The notes under the pieces are model-generated. The model was not told where the DNA came from. It searched no databases and was given only the letters and a program-made list of their open reading frames with translations. Position numbers and translations under genes: made by a program. Positions 35,811 through 47,920 of a stretch of DNA of 64,000 nt are shown here, piece by piece. Origin of the DNA: Triangularia verruculosa (taxonomy: Eukaryota > Ascomycota > Sordariomycetes > Sordariales > Podosporaceae). Each line of letters begins with the position of its first letter. The first letter of the stretch is position 1. The stretch spans positions 62,001 to 126,000 of the forward strand of contig MU863882.1 in NCBI GenBank assembly GCA_033296885.1, given 5' to 3'.

Positions 35811-36937
35811 ATGGCTGTCAGAGCGCAATTTGAGAACTCCAACGAGTAAGTGGAAATGCGATTGCGATTGCGATGCAAATTTGCCCCACCCCACCCTCTA
35901 TCGCTATCATCCACTTGAAGGAAAAGTGTCATGTGACGACGGCAGCGAGCAATGTGTGGTACTGTTTGATCGCATTCATATACGCACCTCGAGGGCTTGG
36001 ATACCTTTGGACTCAAACTTCGGGAGACGAGGGAGCTATTGTAGGCTCGGATGTTGAGGTCCAAAGAGGGGAAGCGCGGGGTACCTCGACAACACGGCAG
36101 CACTCAAACACCACCAATCTCACGGCTACTAGCTTGAAAGAAGATGAATAACAGATTGCTAACCTTGTGCTCACAGAGTTGGTGTCTTTTCCACCCTTAC
36201 AAACTCTTACGCCCTCGTGGCGGTCGGTGCCAGCGAAAACTTCTACAGCGTGTTCGAGGCCGAGCTCCAGGACGTCATTCCCATCTGCAGGACTACAATT
36301 GCTGGCACGCGGATTATCGGGCGGTTAACAGCTGGGTATGTCAACTCTCGTGTCTCTTCACAGTACGGCCTGGCTAACTCTCCAATAAAGTAACCGAAAA
36401 GGTCTCCTCGTCCCCACCACAACCACTGACCAAGAACTCCAACATCTCCGTAACTCACTCCCCGACGAAGTCCGCATTCAACGCATCGAGGAACGCCTTT
36501 CGGCCCTCGGAAACGTCATTGTCTGCAACGACCACACAGCTCTCGTCCACCCAGACTTGGAGCGTGAGACGGAGGAGATTATTGCCGACGTACTCGGTGT
36601 GGAGGTGTTCAGGCAAACTATCGCGGATCACGTTTTGGTGGGCACATACATGGCGTTGAGCAATCAGGGCGGTCTAGTGCACCCCAAGACGAGCATTCAG
36701 GACCAGGACGAGCTGAGCAGCTTGCTGCAGGTGCCGCTTGTGGCGGGCAGTGTCAACAGAGGAAGCAATGTGATTGGCGGCGGTATGGTGGTGAATGACT
36801 GGATGGCGGTGACGGGGTTGGATACCACGGCGCCAGAACTCAGTGTGATTGAGAGTGTGTTCAGGCTGGGTGAGGGTGCGGCGCCGGGGGCGATTAATAC
36901 GACTATGAAGGAGACGATGGTGGAGTCGTTCTACTAA
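35811..36937 (+). CDS. tif6: Translation initiation factor 6 (eIF6/Tif6)
   Basis: The product is the anti-association factor that binds the 60S subunit, is needed for its nucleolar assembly and is released in the cytoplasm before 80S joining. Three exons are inferred: 35811-35845, 36177-36335 and 36391-36937, giving 246 residues, the normal family length. Exon 1 gives MAVRAQFENSNE and joins VGVFSTLTNSYALVAVGASE; exon 2 ends in RIIGRLTAG and exon 3 continues NRKGLLVP. Family signatures include NVIVCNDHTALVHPD, ADVLGVEVFRQTIA and GGMVVNDWMAVTGLDTT. The first intron is 331 nt, the longest in the window, with a GCTAAC branch point before CACAG; the second is 55 nt. The whole protein is the five-fold propeller with no extension. 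Confidence 0.97.
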
Positions 36938-38544
36938 AGAGTGGGTTTGCTCAAAAGTTTACTGCGGGCTTATGGTTATGGTTCATGGTTTGGTAGCGGT
37001 TTGGTCAACTCTTTGGTAGGATGGTTTTACGCTGAATAGATCGTCGACGAGAGGAGTGCGATGCACTGGATTTGATAGGAAGGTGCGGAGGCTCTGAGTG
37101 GCGTTTTAAAAGATACCCAGTCATCACCATGTTTGCTTTGTGTTGCATGTGTTCAAATTGTGACTGTCTGATTGACCGGTAGTCCTTGTCTACGGTGCTT
37201 ACCTACGTAGGGCGAGCTGAGAGGTTAGGCTCGAATGTCCTGCATGTCTCAATACTGTGTGTCCATGACAGCTCAGTTTGATACTTATTCTCAGGTCGAA
37301 TCGCCTTGATAGGACTGAGACAGCCCTGCCCAAAAAAGTATGAAGAAGCATGTGAGCTCCCTGACGTAGCGCAGCTAGAGCTGCTAATTGCCTTGATCTC
37401 TTCCAGTGGTCACCAGAGTGATCAGCTTGGACGCAGAGACCAAAGCCCATAATTCAAAGTTCAGGCTAGCTTGGGGAGCAAGCAACTGGCAACCTAGTCA
37501 GGGCCGTTGTAAGACCAACGGTGTCGTTGTCAGAGCCGGAGATGGGATAGGCTGTTTGGCGTGCATGAAGTGAAGTGGGCGAGTGGTCCACGTAGGGGCG
37601 TTGGATTGGTTTAAACGGTGATGAGGTTCTCAAGACAACCGTGAGGGGAATGTGTCGAAAAAAGGTGGGGGAAATGGAAATGAGTGATTAAATTTTGATA
37701 GTCGGTAGTCCCGAAAGACATTCCCGAGTTAGCAATATGCAGATATATAGAGAATCAGCTGAAGGACGTCGTTGATCGTGGAGTTTGAATCGAGACTGGA
37801 AGTCTTGCATTTTGCCTTGGCGAGGTTGTGGGTCTGGAGCCGCGCGGAGCCAGAACCCTGGAAACCGATCCCTCGAGGCTCGAGTGCAACAGTGTGTGCA
37901 AGGAACACAAAAGCAGGTTTTTGTAAACAACAAGACATCAACAGCTTGGCTTCTTTTTTCTCTCTTTTTGTTACACCACTTCTTCGACTTTTTTCGGTGT
38001 CGCCGCAGAGAAGAGAAGACGAGACGAGACGAGACGACTACTTTTGGGGTATCCTGGTGACTGTCAGGTCCCGCCATCCCAACACCACCCGCCACACACC
38101 CAACCTCGCACCTGCTTTTACAGCTGCATGTCGCGTTTTTTGTGATCGCGCATGCAGTCGAGCTCCGCTTGAGAGGTTTTGCGAGCGCTGGAAATTCTGG
38201 GCTTACCAAATAATCAAGGGTTCAGGAGAGACTGGAGATGAGTGAGGGCCGAGGTTGGAGTGTGAAATAAGCGAGAGTGTGGAGGGATCGGCGGAAGCGT
38301 TTCTGTCGTCCCATCAATATCGCTTCCCTTTCACAAGACATTGTTTCGCCTTGTGGAATGCTGCTGCGCAAAGCTGTCACCAAAGAAACATTCTTGACGT
38401 ACCGCCCCACGGGCAAACAAAAAGACGTCACCGGCTGAACTATCGACATATTGAAAGGGAATTCCAGGGATTCTTCCTTACCAAGGGAAACAAGAGAGGA
38501 AAGCCCAGGCCACCTATTCCCCGAAGCCGAAACATTAACTCATC
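36938..38544. other. Spacer and leader of the coiled-coil gene
   Basis: This 1.6 kb stretch has no supported gene. Frames of 60-173 codons overlap on both strands without domains. A pentamer GAGAC repeat occurs at 38017-38038. The right end is probably a long 5' leader for the gene at 38545. Confidence 0.55.
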
Positions 38545-40236
38545 ATGCTAAGCGACGACAACCCTGTTTTGTCCTCCCCACAACCTCCCGAGTTTGGCCA
38601 TCCTCTTCATCCTTCTCCCCACGTTGTTGTTCAAGCCGACCGCGCCTTACGGGGATCATCTGGTGGTAGTAGCCAGGATAATGGATACGGCTCTCCACGC
38701 CAGGAGCTTGAGCGGCGCGCGGTAACACCAAATCCACCACCATCGGTAGAGTCCGGTTCTCAGCGGCAGCAGCAGCAGCAGCAACAACGGCAACAGTCGT
38801 CGCCCTTCAACTTGAACGCACCGAAGCCATCTCTTTCTCCATTCTCGGAATATCACAGCGGGTATTCTGATGCGGACCTCGAGTCATCATCGTCACCTTG
38901 TCCATCACCGTCACCCTTTGGACCATCTTCACACAAGCAATCACACCGCCGGCAACAGTCGTTTCCCAACTTCTTTCCCCTGTCATTGCGGAACCAAAGC
39001 CGGACACCCTCGCCCACGAGGAAGACACAGCATCAACGCTACCCATCGGAACAAATGCCATACACTGGAGAAGGGAGGATACGCCAACGAGCGGAGGGTC
39101 CAAAGTCAGGACTCGCGGGTTGGCTAAGTGGAACGGCGGCAGGGTCGGCGCCGGGGATGACCCCTAACAGCAGCAACAGCATTGATGCCCGGACCAACGA
39201 CGCCGGCACCACCCCGACAGCAGGTGGCGATATGGATAGTAAACAATTTTCAGAAACTTCAGTGGATGTCACGCCAACGCGTCAACCTCATCGGACAACA
39301 ACAACAACAACAACGACAGAACCACCAACGCCAAAAACAGCCACGACCCCTGCTGGGGGAACCATGACATCGCGGTTCATGTCGGCTTTCACATCACGTT
39401 TTACCGCCCCCTCCACTCCCACCACCAGCACAATGGAAGCCAACGATGAGCTCCTACATCTCAACATCGAAGCGGCGTTATTCCCACCCACAAACCCCTC
39501 GGCAGGGGATAGCTTCTCCCCGGCAGCGTTCAAGAACCTTCAGATGAACGCTATTGGCTTGCTCTCAAAATACCAAACGGCGTATAAATCCCAGGCTGTT
39601 GCCATCAAAGACCTTCAAAATGAACGGTCAGCGCAGAAGGATGAATTAGAAGAGGCGGAGACGAGGGCGAAGCATCTAAAGTTTCAACTGGAGGGGATGG
39701 CGAAGGAGCTGGCGGAGCAGCAAACGAAGGTGAGGGCGCTGGAAGAGGAGTTGTTGATGGAGAGGGGGAGGAGTAAGGCTCCTAGTGTTGTGCTGTCGGA
39801 GGATTTGGGGGTGGATAAGATGAGGAAGAGGAGGAGCGGGGAGAGCTGGTCGGGAGAGGATGACGAGGTGGAGAGCGCGGAGAGCGAGAGCGTGTTTAGT
39901 CGGTGTAGGAGTCCGGTTGTGCCTGAGACGCCGGTGCAAGGGGGGGTTGGTGTTGTTGGGAGGGGGGAGAGGTTAGGGACGCCGATGGCGGGGGTTACAC
40001 CGAGACAGCAGCAGCAGCAGCAACCAAAGCCGGCGATGAATGCGTTTCAGAAGATTTTTAAGGGGATGGGAGGGGGGGAGGAGGGGTGTAGTAATTGTAA
40101 GGGGCAGGATGCGAGTGTGGCGTGGGATACGGTGGGGGTGTTGAGGGATGAGAATAGGAGGTTGAAGGGGAGGGTGGGGGAGTTGGAGGGGGTTGTGGAG
40201 GGGGCGTTGGATTTGGTTAATGGGATTGGGATGTGA
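38545..40236 (+). CDS. Unrecognised Ser/Pro/Gln-rich coiled-coil protein
   Basis: I do not recognise this 563-residue protein; it appears intronless. Residues 1-300 are disordered, rich in Ser, Pro and Gln, with a seven-Gln run near 75 and a Thr run near 253. A short hydrophobic/aromatic patch (MTSRFMSAFTSRFTAP) lies near 275. From about 330 a conserved-looking helical segment (AFKNLQMNAIGLLSKYQTAY) leads into a charged coiled coil to about 410. The C-terminus has FQKIFKGMGGG, a CSNCKG pair of cysteines and a second short coiled coil. The layout suggests a scaffold or cytoskeletal adaptor, but that is a guess. The codon third base switches from C-rich to G-rich near 39600. Confidence 0.85.
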   Translation: MLSDDNPVLSSPQPPEFGHPLHPSPHVVVQADRALRGSSGGSSQDNGYGSPRQELERRAVTPNPPPSVESGSQRQQQQQQQRQQSSPFNLNAPKPSLSPFSEYHSGYSDADLESSSSPCPSPSPFGPSSHKQSHRRQQSFPNFFPLSLRNQSRTPSPTRKTQHQRYPSEQMPYTGEGRIRQRAEGPKSGLAGWLSGTAAGSAPGMTPNSSNSIDARTNDAGTTPTAGGDMDSKQFSETSVDVTPTRQPHRTTTTTTTTEPPTPKTATTPAGGTMTSRFMSAFTSRFTAPSTPTTSTMEANDELLHLNIEAALFPPTNPSAGDSFSPAAFKNLQMNAIGLLSKYQTAYKSQAVAIKDLQNERSAQKDELEEAETRAKHLKFQLEGMAKELAEQQTKVRALEEELLMERGRSKAPSVVLSEDLGVDKMRKRRSGESWSGEDDEVESAESESVFSRCRSPVVPETPVQGGVGVVGRGERLGTPMAGVTPRQQQQQQPKPAMNAFQKIFKGMGGGEEGCSNCKGQDASVAWDTVGVLRDENRRLKGRVGELEGVVEGALDLVNGIGM

Positions 40237-41173
40237 GGATTTTCAAGTGAGATGTTGTTGTATTGGAATTGGAAAGGCGTTTAGGGGGGTTATGGGTAGG
40301 GGGGCAATGTGCATTTAGAATGGTAGGGTATACTAAGCGGATGTTTTGGGATGGGGATACTTTTGGGATGTAGGTAGGTAGGCTTTGTTTTGAGGAGTAT
40401 TTCTCAATAGGCATATTTGAATGCTAAACAAGCTCTTGACACATTCACGGAGGTAATTCGTCTTACGTTCTGTGTGTATGATCACCCCAACGAGTCACAT
40501 CACCCTCAACAGCGTTCAAGCTTTATTGGGGGTACTGCAAAGTTAAGAAATGCTCTTGCTTAATTAAGACTGGGGTGTAGGTATCTTTCAAAACTACAGA
40601 GGATGACTTGCGGGGAAAACCCTCTTAGTTTTTGCAGAAAGTGTGACTATTGGATATTCAGGTGACAGACTCGGTGGGCTTTTCTGTTCGTTGAAAAGGC
40701 TCACGCCACTATCTCCATAGTTTTGGTTACGGGGGGTTCCAAGTTGAGATGGATTTGAGAAGGTTTTCGAAGACGACCAACAACCAAAATTCCACCTTGT
40801 ACTCGCTTTTATCACGATCCTCACCTTGTGTTCTGACATTCCACACCAGGAATACGAGATAAGTATAAGGATGCCTTCCTGTGTCCATCGTAGCAAGCAG
40901 CACGTTGAATGTACATATAACTAGGCCGTTTACAAAAGGGCTTTGCCTGATGAGGCCATGTTGTATGTTTGGAACCAGTGGCAGCTGATTGACTTCTGTT
41001 TGGTCAAATTCTATAGCGTCCGTCGCCTCGACCCTATCTTTGGATCCGACTGAAAAGACTGAGCCCCTCTACTCCTTCTCTGTCTTTTGTCCCAGTCTCA
41101 ACGTCTGTCCGCCTGTCTCTCCGGGTATGTACAAAAACCGTTCTCTCTCCTCACCAACCCCTACATTTGCCGC
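40237..41173. other. Convergent 3' spacer
   Basis: The coiled-coil gene and the NDUFB3 gene both end here. I see only short frames without support and a GGTAGGTAGG run near 40370. No RNA gene was found. Confidence 0.6.
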
Positions 41174-41600
41174 TTAATGGTGCTCCTCGCCGTGGTGATG
41201 GTCCTTCTTGAGGAAGAGCTGCTCATAGGCGCAATAGGCTGCGAAGGCGACGACGGCGATACCGAAGCCGGGGAGGGTGTATCTGTATCTGTTGAAGCGG
41301 CTGAAGCGGCCGGTATAGCGCCAAGCCTCACTGTGTTTGGGTGGCCTTGTTAGTGATCGATGGGGGACGGAGGAGAGGGAGGGAGGTCGAGGGAGACGCA
41401 CGCTTTCTCCCAGGGGTCGTAGCGGGGCTTCTTGGTGTTGGCGAGGAACTTGCGCATAGAGAAGCCAGTGATATTTGGCTTGTCGTCGCCAACCTGGGGG
41501 AGGGCGGAGCGGAGTATTCTGTGTGGTAAAACAGAGGTTAGCTATGTACGAACGAGGAGATGCTGGGTAGTTGGAGGGGGGCATACCTGGTGGGAAACAT
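41174..41600 (-). CDS. ndufb3: Complex I subunit NDUFB3 (B12)
   Basis: The product is a small single-span accessory subunit of the membrane arm of respiratory complex I. Three exons are inferred: 41600-41587 (14 nt), 41518-41402 and 41345-41174, giving 100 residues. The joined protein begins MFPTRILRSALPQVGDDKPN, continues MRKFLANTKKPRYDPWEKA, then SEAWRYTGRFSRFNRYR and a membrane segment LPGFGIAVVAFAAYCAYEQL, ending in a His/Glu tail. The DPW-EAWRY-FNR-PGFG series is the B12 signature. The introns are 68 nt (GTATGC donor) and 56 nt (GTGCGT donor, non-ideal). Reading straight through the introns gives a false 136-residue frame that keeps only the C-terminus. The gene is divergent from pop2. 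Confidence 0.93.
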
Positions 41601-42209
41601 TGTGGGCGGTGGTTGACAATTTCTCGTCGTCTTCGTCGTCAGAAGGGCAACTCGCTCACTGAGCTCCAAGCATCACCACTGTCGGTCGTCACTGGCGTGC
41701 GGTTCGCAAATGCCAAGATGGCTTAGTCATTCATTTGCGGGAGGGAGGGCTGCTGGTGGTTCGTGCTGTGCGGCACTTGCGCCTGCCCTTGGCGCCTTTT
41801 GGCGCTCCTGCTCCCCTTGTGTGCGGCGATCAATCCTCTGGCAGGAGCATTTCAACGACTTTGGAAACAGCAACTCACACGACCCGACGTCGCCCACCGA
41901 AGAACATCGTCGAACACTGCGAACATTACCGAACGATTGCCCACCGAACGAAGTCGATCGATTCTCATGTTCGACGAAACAGTCACCCGCAACCGAAAGA
42001 ATTCACGACCCCTCGTTTATCGCAACCTGACATCTTCATAAGTTATTCCCTTTATTACTACCGGGGACCTGCGGCGCCACGACTCTCGACACCTGCCTCA
42101 TTCTCTTCAAGGGGTAAAGAGGCGAGTATTGGTGTCAAAGAAGGAAGAAGACGATAGATTTAAGCCGAATATCTCAGGTCCCCGTGTGTCTCCAGCATCC
42201 GGTCTCGCG
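41601..42209. other. Divergent promoter NDUFB3/pop2
   Basis: Holds both promoters and the pop2 leader. A possible leader intron could run from a GGTAAAG near 42113 to a CTCAG near 42178, because the frame ahead of the chosen ATG is open but has no ATG of its own. I see no separate gene. Confidence 0.55.
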
Positions 42210-43939
42210 ATGCCCCCGCCAAACCCCATGAATCGCTTCCAAAGCGGGCCAAACAGCATGGGATACCATCAGCAATACCAGACACATGCACCTCAGAACT
42301 CAGGCCACCCTCCGCCACTGGGTGGCAACCCCGCTTATCTCAATCAGCTGACCGCCGCCGGCAACCCTTTTGGCGCGACCAGCAACTTGATGGGCCTCAC
42401 TGGTGGAATGGGTGCCGCTGCTGGCGGGTTCAATGCCGAGTCTGGTCTCGCCAGTCATGCCGCTCGCATGGGTTTTCATAGTGGAGGGATGCAGCAGGCA
42501 CAAGCTCAACAGCAACAGGCGTTACAGCAGCAACAACAACACCAGCAGGCACAGCAACACCCCCAGCATGCAGCGCTCCATTCCGCTCAGCACACACCTC
42601 AACAGAGCCATGTTCTTGATCACACGACACGGGCTGCTCAGAACAAGGGAAGGATACGGGAGGTATGGAAGCACAATCTAGAAGAGGAGTTTGAGACTTT
42701 GCGGGACCTGGTCCAAACACACAAATATGTTGCTATGGTATGTGATGGAGGCCCTCCCAGATAAACAGACCAGCTTGCTAACTTTTAGAATAGGACACCG
42801 AGTTTCCTGGTGTTGTATCAAGGCCTATGGGTGGGTTTCGCGGGAAGAGCGACTACCACTACCAATGTCTCCGGACCAACGTAGACATGCTCAACGTGAT
42901 TCAAATCGGACTCGCGCTTTTTGACGAGCAAGGGCATCAAGCAACTACTGTGGACGCATCGTCCCAGTGGGCAAACCCAAGAAGAACAGGCAATCAAGCG
43001 CCTTTGCCTTTGGCTTGGCAGTTCAACTTCAAGTTCTCCCTTGCTGACGACATGTACAACGAGACCTCAATCGAATCACTTCAACACGCTGGCATTGACT
43101 TCAAGCGGATGGAGCAGGACGGTATCGATCCCTTCAAGTTCGCTTCACTCTTGATCCCTTCTGGCCTGGTTCTCGAGGATGATGTGTACTGGATCAGCTT
43201 CCACGGTGGTTATGACTTTGGCTACCTCACCAAGCTATTGATGCCCAAAAACCTGCCAGGGGATGAGGGTGAATTTGACGAAGAGATGAAGCGGTGGTTT
43301 CCTGCGACCTACGATGTGAAGCATCTAATGAAGCATGCCATCAAGCTCCAAAATAGCGGCCAACTTGAGCTCAGGGATCCTGGTGTGGCGGATATTCTCG
43401 CAAAGTTTGAGCAGAAGGCTGGTCTGGAGCACATTGCAGACACGCTCAGGATTAAGCGAGTGGGCAATGCGCACCAAGCTGGGTCAGACAGTCTTCTTAC
43501 TGGTAAGGTGTTCTTTGAGCTGAAGAAGCGCATCTTTAACGACCATATTCCGGATGAACACCTGGGCAAAGTCTGGGGTTTGGGCGTACCGGATTATTCG
43601 ATCGGCGCACAGTTCAGCAGTGGGCAACAGCAATCCAATGCTAACAAAAGTAACAATGCCGAGGGGTCATCTGCCTCGGGGACCAACGGTGCTGAACCCA
43701 GCACGCCTAATACTAGCAGTGCCGGTCTGGCCAACAACACCACGCCTGCGCCAGCGTCACAGAATACCAATGGCGTGAACAGCTCTTCGAACAGTAACAG
43801 CGCCGCTGGGTCTGCTGGCGGTAATGCCGCTCAGAGCGGCAGCGTCGGTGGTGGTATGGGCCCTATGACGCCCGGCGGAGGAGGTGGGGTATTTGGCGCG
43901 TTCGCCTTTGGTGGCGGAAGCAACAACAGCGCTAGGTAG
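42210..43939 (+). CDS. pop2: CCR4-NOT deadenylase subunit Pop2/Caf1
   Basis: The product is a DEDD 3'-5' exonuclease that shortens mRNA poly(A) tails in the CCR4-NOT complex. Two exons are inferred, 42210-42737 and 42794-43939, giving 557 residues. The intron (56 nt, GTATGT donor) splits the catalytic motif so that HKYVAM joins DTEFPGVVSRPMGGF; Asp177 and Glu179 are the first acid pair. The second Asp is in FHGGYDFGYLTKLL (near 317), followed by DVKHLMKH and AHQAGSDSLLTG with the last His and Asp. Residues 1-150 are Gln/Pro/Gly-rich with several Gln runs, and residues 450-557 are a Ser/Asn/Gly-rich tail; both are longer than in animals. The frame is open for 27 codons upstream of the ATG but contains no ATG. 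Confidence 0.95.
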
Positions 43940-45198
<1,259 letters not shown>

Positions 45199-46888
45199 TC
45201 AGTGATCGCCAAAGTTGTTCCGACTGGCCGCGGTAGTAGCCCTCTTCTCCAAACTCTTCTTCGTCACCAACTTGATCTCCAGTGGATAATACCCCTTGGC
45301 CTTGGGCCCAAACTTGCCGATCGCATTCTTGTTCTCAATCTTTTGCCGGCAGATGGGGCAGATGCGCTTGTGGGGTGTTATTTGCAGGGCAGAATGGAGG
45401 CACTCGCTGCAGAAGAGATGGCCTGTCACAATCTTGTTAGAATAGGGTTGAAGAAGAAATTTGCAACGAAACAAAAAGACTTACCGCAATAGGTAACCGT
45501 CAAGTCGGTAACATCGTCCATGCAAATGACGCACTGAAACCGCGACAGCTTCACCCAGTTCTTCTTCTTCTCCTCTTCCCTTTCTTCCACCTCAGCAGTC
45601 GCGTCGGGGACGTCTTTGTCGACGAGGTCAATCACCTCCGGGTCATGGTCTCCGAATAAATCATCAGAGTCAAAGTTATCCAGCTCGAACTCGTCGTGCT
45701 TGCGCTTCGTGGCGGACCCTGTAGCTGACGCCGAAACATTGCTGGCTCTTCTCGAGGCCGCTTGACCAGCTGTCCGCTGACTTGACTGGTTCTTGCGTAC
45801 GTTGGCTGTTTGTGGGGCGTAGGCAGAGGTGGCCGAAGAAGACGAGGCGGCACCAGAGACGCGAGAAGCTTGAGGGAGTGGGGGCTGCTGGCGGGCGGAG
45901 GAAGGGCGTCTAGACGCATGCACTGCTCGTGATGAAGCTGGCATGTTGTCGGCCGAATCTGAGTCTATCTCTTCTTCGTTGGTGTTGCTTGTTGATGGGG
46001 GCGGCGGGACCCTCAAGCCGACAGGTGGTGCGACTCGCGGCGCTCTTGACGGAGGTAGCGGAGATATTCGGGGAAAGCGCGTCCCGCTGAATGGGTTACT
46101 GGCGTTTGAGCTGTGGTTCACAGTAGCAGGTCGCTGTGGGGTGCCAGATGCAGACGGAATGGAGGGGCTGGAAAAGCCGCGGAAAAACTGATCGAGGTAG
46201 AAGTCGTCGCTGTTTGGTTCTCGCTGTTGCTGTTGCGCTGGTGGGGTGAATGTCCTCGAGCTGCTGTGAAAATGGTCGGCGGGTCGAGATGAAGAGAGTA
46301 AGTAAGAGAGGTTGTTGACGGTGCGCTGTGGCGGTTGTGGTTGGGTTGGAGCAGGCTGAAATTGTCCTATTGTTGTGGGTTGTTGAAAGAGAGCATCGGA
46401 TAGGGAAGCTGGCGCCGTTGACGGCATCGGCGTCGGAGGGTGGGGGGCGCCGTGTGAAAAAGTGGGTCCAGAAATAAATGATGGGGTTGTGCCAGAACGA
46501 GCTCCGACTTGTGCAGCCTGTCGAGGTTGCCACTGCGTCAAGTTCCCCGGCGAGGCTCCGGGCACGGGAACAAACCCCGAGGGAGATGGCAGCGGCAGAG
46601 GACACATGTTCGGGAAGCCCGGGAATCCCAAAGGCGCAAAGGAAGGGTGTTGCAGGGCCAAGTGGTTTGTGTTCAAGCGGTTGCCAGCAGCGGGTGAAGG
46701 CAGAGGAGGAAGGGTAAAGGGTGGAGGAAGTGCAAGATTCGCAAGTTCTGGTCATGACATTGGTGTTAGTCTCGACTGGACGAGTGCTCCTGCTCCAGCT
46801 CCAGCTCCTCGTGCTCCTCCTGAGGGTGGGCCACGATCATACCTCCAAACAGGTCATCAAAACCCGAGGCGAAAAAGTTGTTGGCCAT
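45199..46888 (-). CDS. RING-finger protein, SUMO-targeted E3 ligase-like (Slx8/RNF4-type)
   Basis: The C-terminus is a clear C3HC4 RING (about 421-462: CVICMDDV, GHLFCSEC, CPICRQKIE), which should recruit an E2 for ubiquitin transfer. Three exons are inferred: 46888-46843, 46747-45485 and 45422-45199, giving 510 residues. Exon 1 encodes MANNFFASGFDDLFG and joins ELANLALPPPFTLPPL; the last intron (62 nt, GTAAGT) splits a glycine inside the RING. The central 350 residues are disordered and rich in Pro, Ser and Gln. Just before the RING lies EVIDLVD flanked by acids, a good SUMO-interacting motif. RING plus SIM suggests a SUMO-targeted ligase of the Slx8 type, acting in the nucleus on sumoylated repair or transcription proteins. 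A single clear SIM makes the assignment tentative. Confidence 0.85.
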
Positions 46889-47920
46889 AATCGCTGCTAC
46901 TGCTGCAAAGGAGGGACAGCAAGAGACCGCTCACCATCAAAAAAGAAAAAAAAAATACAAAGATAATGAAGCAGCTCGAGGACACTTCCGAGGTGAAAGA
47001 GCGGCAAAGACAGAGACGGCTTGGAGATTACCCTTAACTCCACCTGGACTCGGAAAGAAGGTTGTTGAGAATCACAGAGACACGCGGAAGGGGGGACATG
47101 GCATTAATAAGGGGGTATGTAACAGATGTCTCTCCCTCAACAAGCGGTCGACCGACGACAAGGCGGCTTTCCAAATCATACCTTCTCTTGGTCCGAAGTG
47201 CCCCAACACAAGCCGCCCGCCTCTCTTTCCGCTGCGTTTGCCGCCAATATCACTCACCCTCTCCCCACTCTGGCTCTATCTTACAAACATTCCCTCACTA
47301 AACTAGCAGGGAAAGGTGACTTGGTAGAGCCGGGGGCCAATCCAAAGGCCCTCTCAGCAACCACAGCATGAGATTGGCGGCGTGCTGACCTGGCACTTTG
47401 AGAGAACTTTGTGAGGGCTTTTCAAAGTTCGTGGTTGCCTTGGCTGGGGTCTCCGAGATCTGCTAGCACCCCGCCATGCCCAAATCTCATCCCCAAGTTG
47501 CCTTCTCTGCTATGTGCCTGCCTTCCAGAACCTCGTTTGCGCTCCAGTAACAGAAACAGAAAGCATGGAAAGATATCCTCGGACGAGGGCTTCTCCGTGA
47601 ATAACAGTCCGGACGGCTTACTGCTTGCCTCGGATCTTATCAGGGCCCAGCGCTGGAGACGAGACAGGTGCCACAGCATGGGATTTTGAAAATGGCTACC
47701 CCCCGAACGCGCCCAGAGAAGCCCAGACCACGCACCATGCAGGTCTGGGATTAGCTGCTGCTGGCTCCCGTCATGAGCGGGGCCTCGCTATTGTAGCATC
47801 CCCGCCAGGTCCAAAATTTCGACTTTTTTTTCGAAGAAAAGAACATTCCAATCTGGATACCCAGGGCCTATCAGCTACCATGACTTGAGGGGCGCGCACC
47901 ATTTCCGCCGACAAATTAGA
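46889..47920. other. Divergent promoter RING gene/mip1
   Basis: This 1 kb spacer holds both promoters. Short overlapping frames up to 142 codons lack domains. The mip1 frame is open for some codons before its ATG but those have no ATG. No RNA gene was seen. Confidence 0.6.

Noticed and set aside
35846..36176. Intronic snoRNA in tif6
   Set aside because: No paired C (RTGATGA) and D (CTGA) boxes with a terminal stem could be found by eye.
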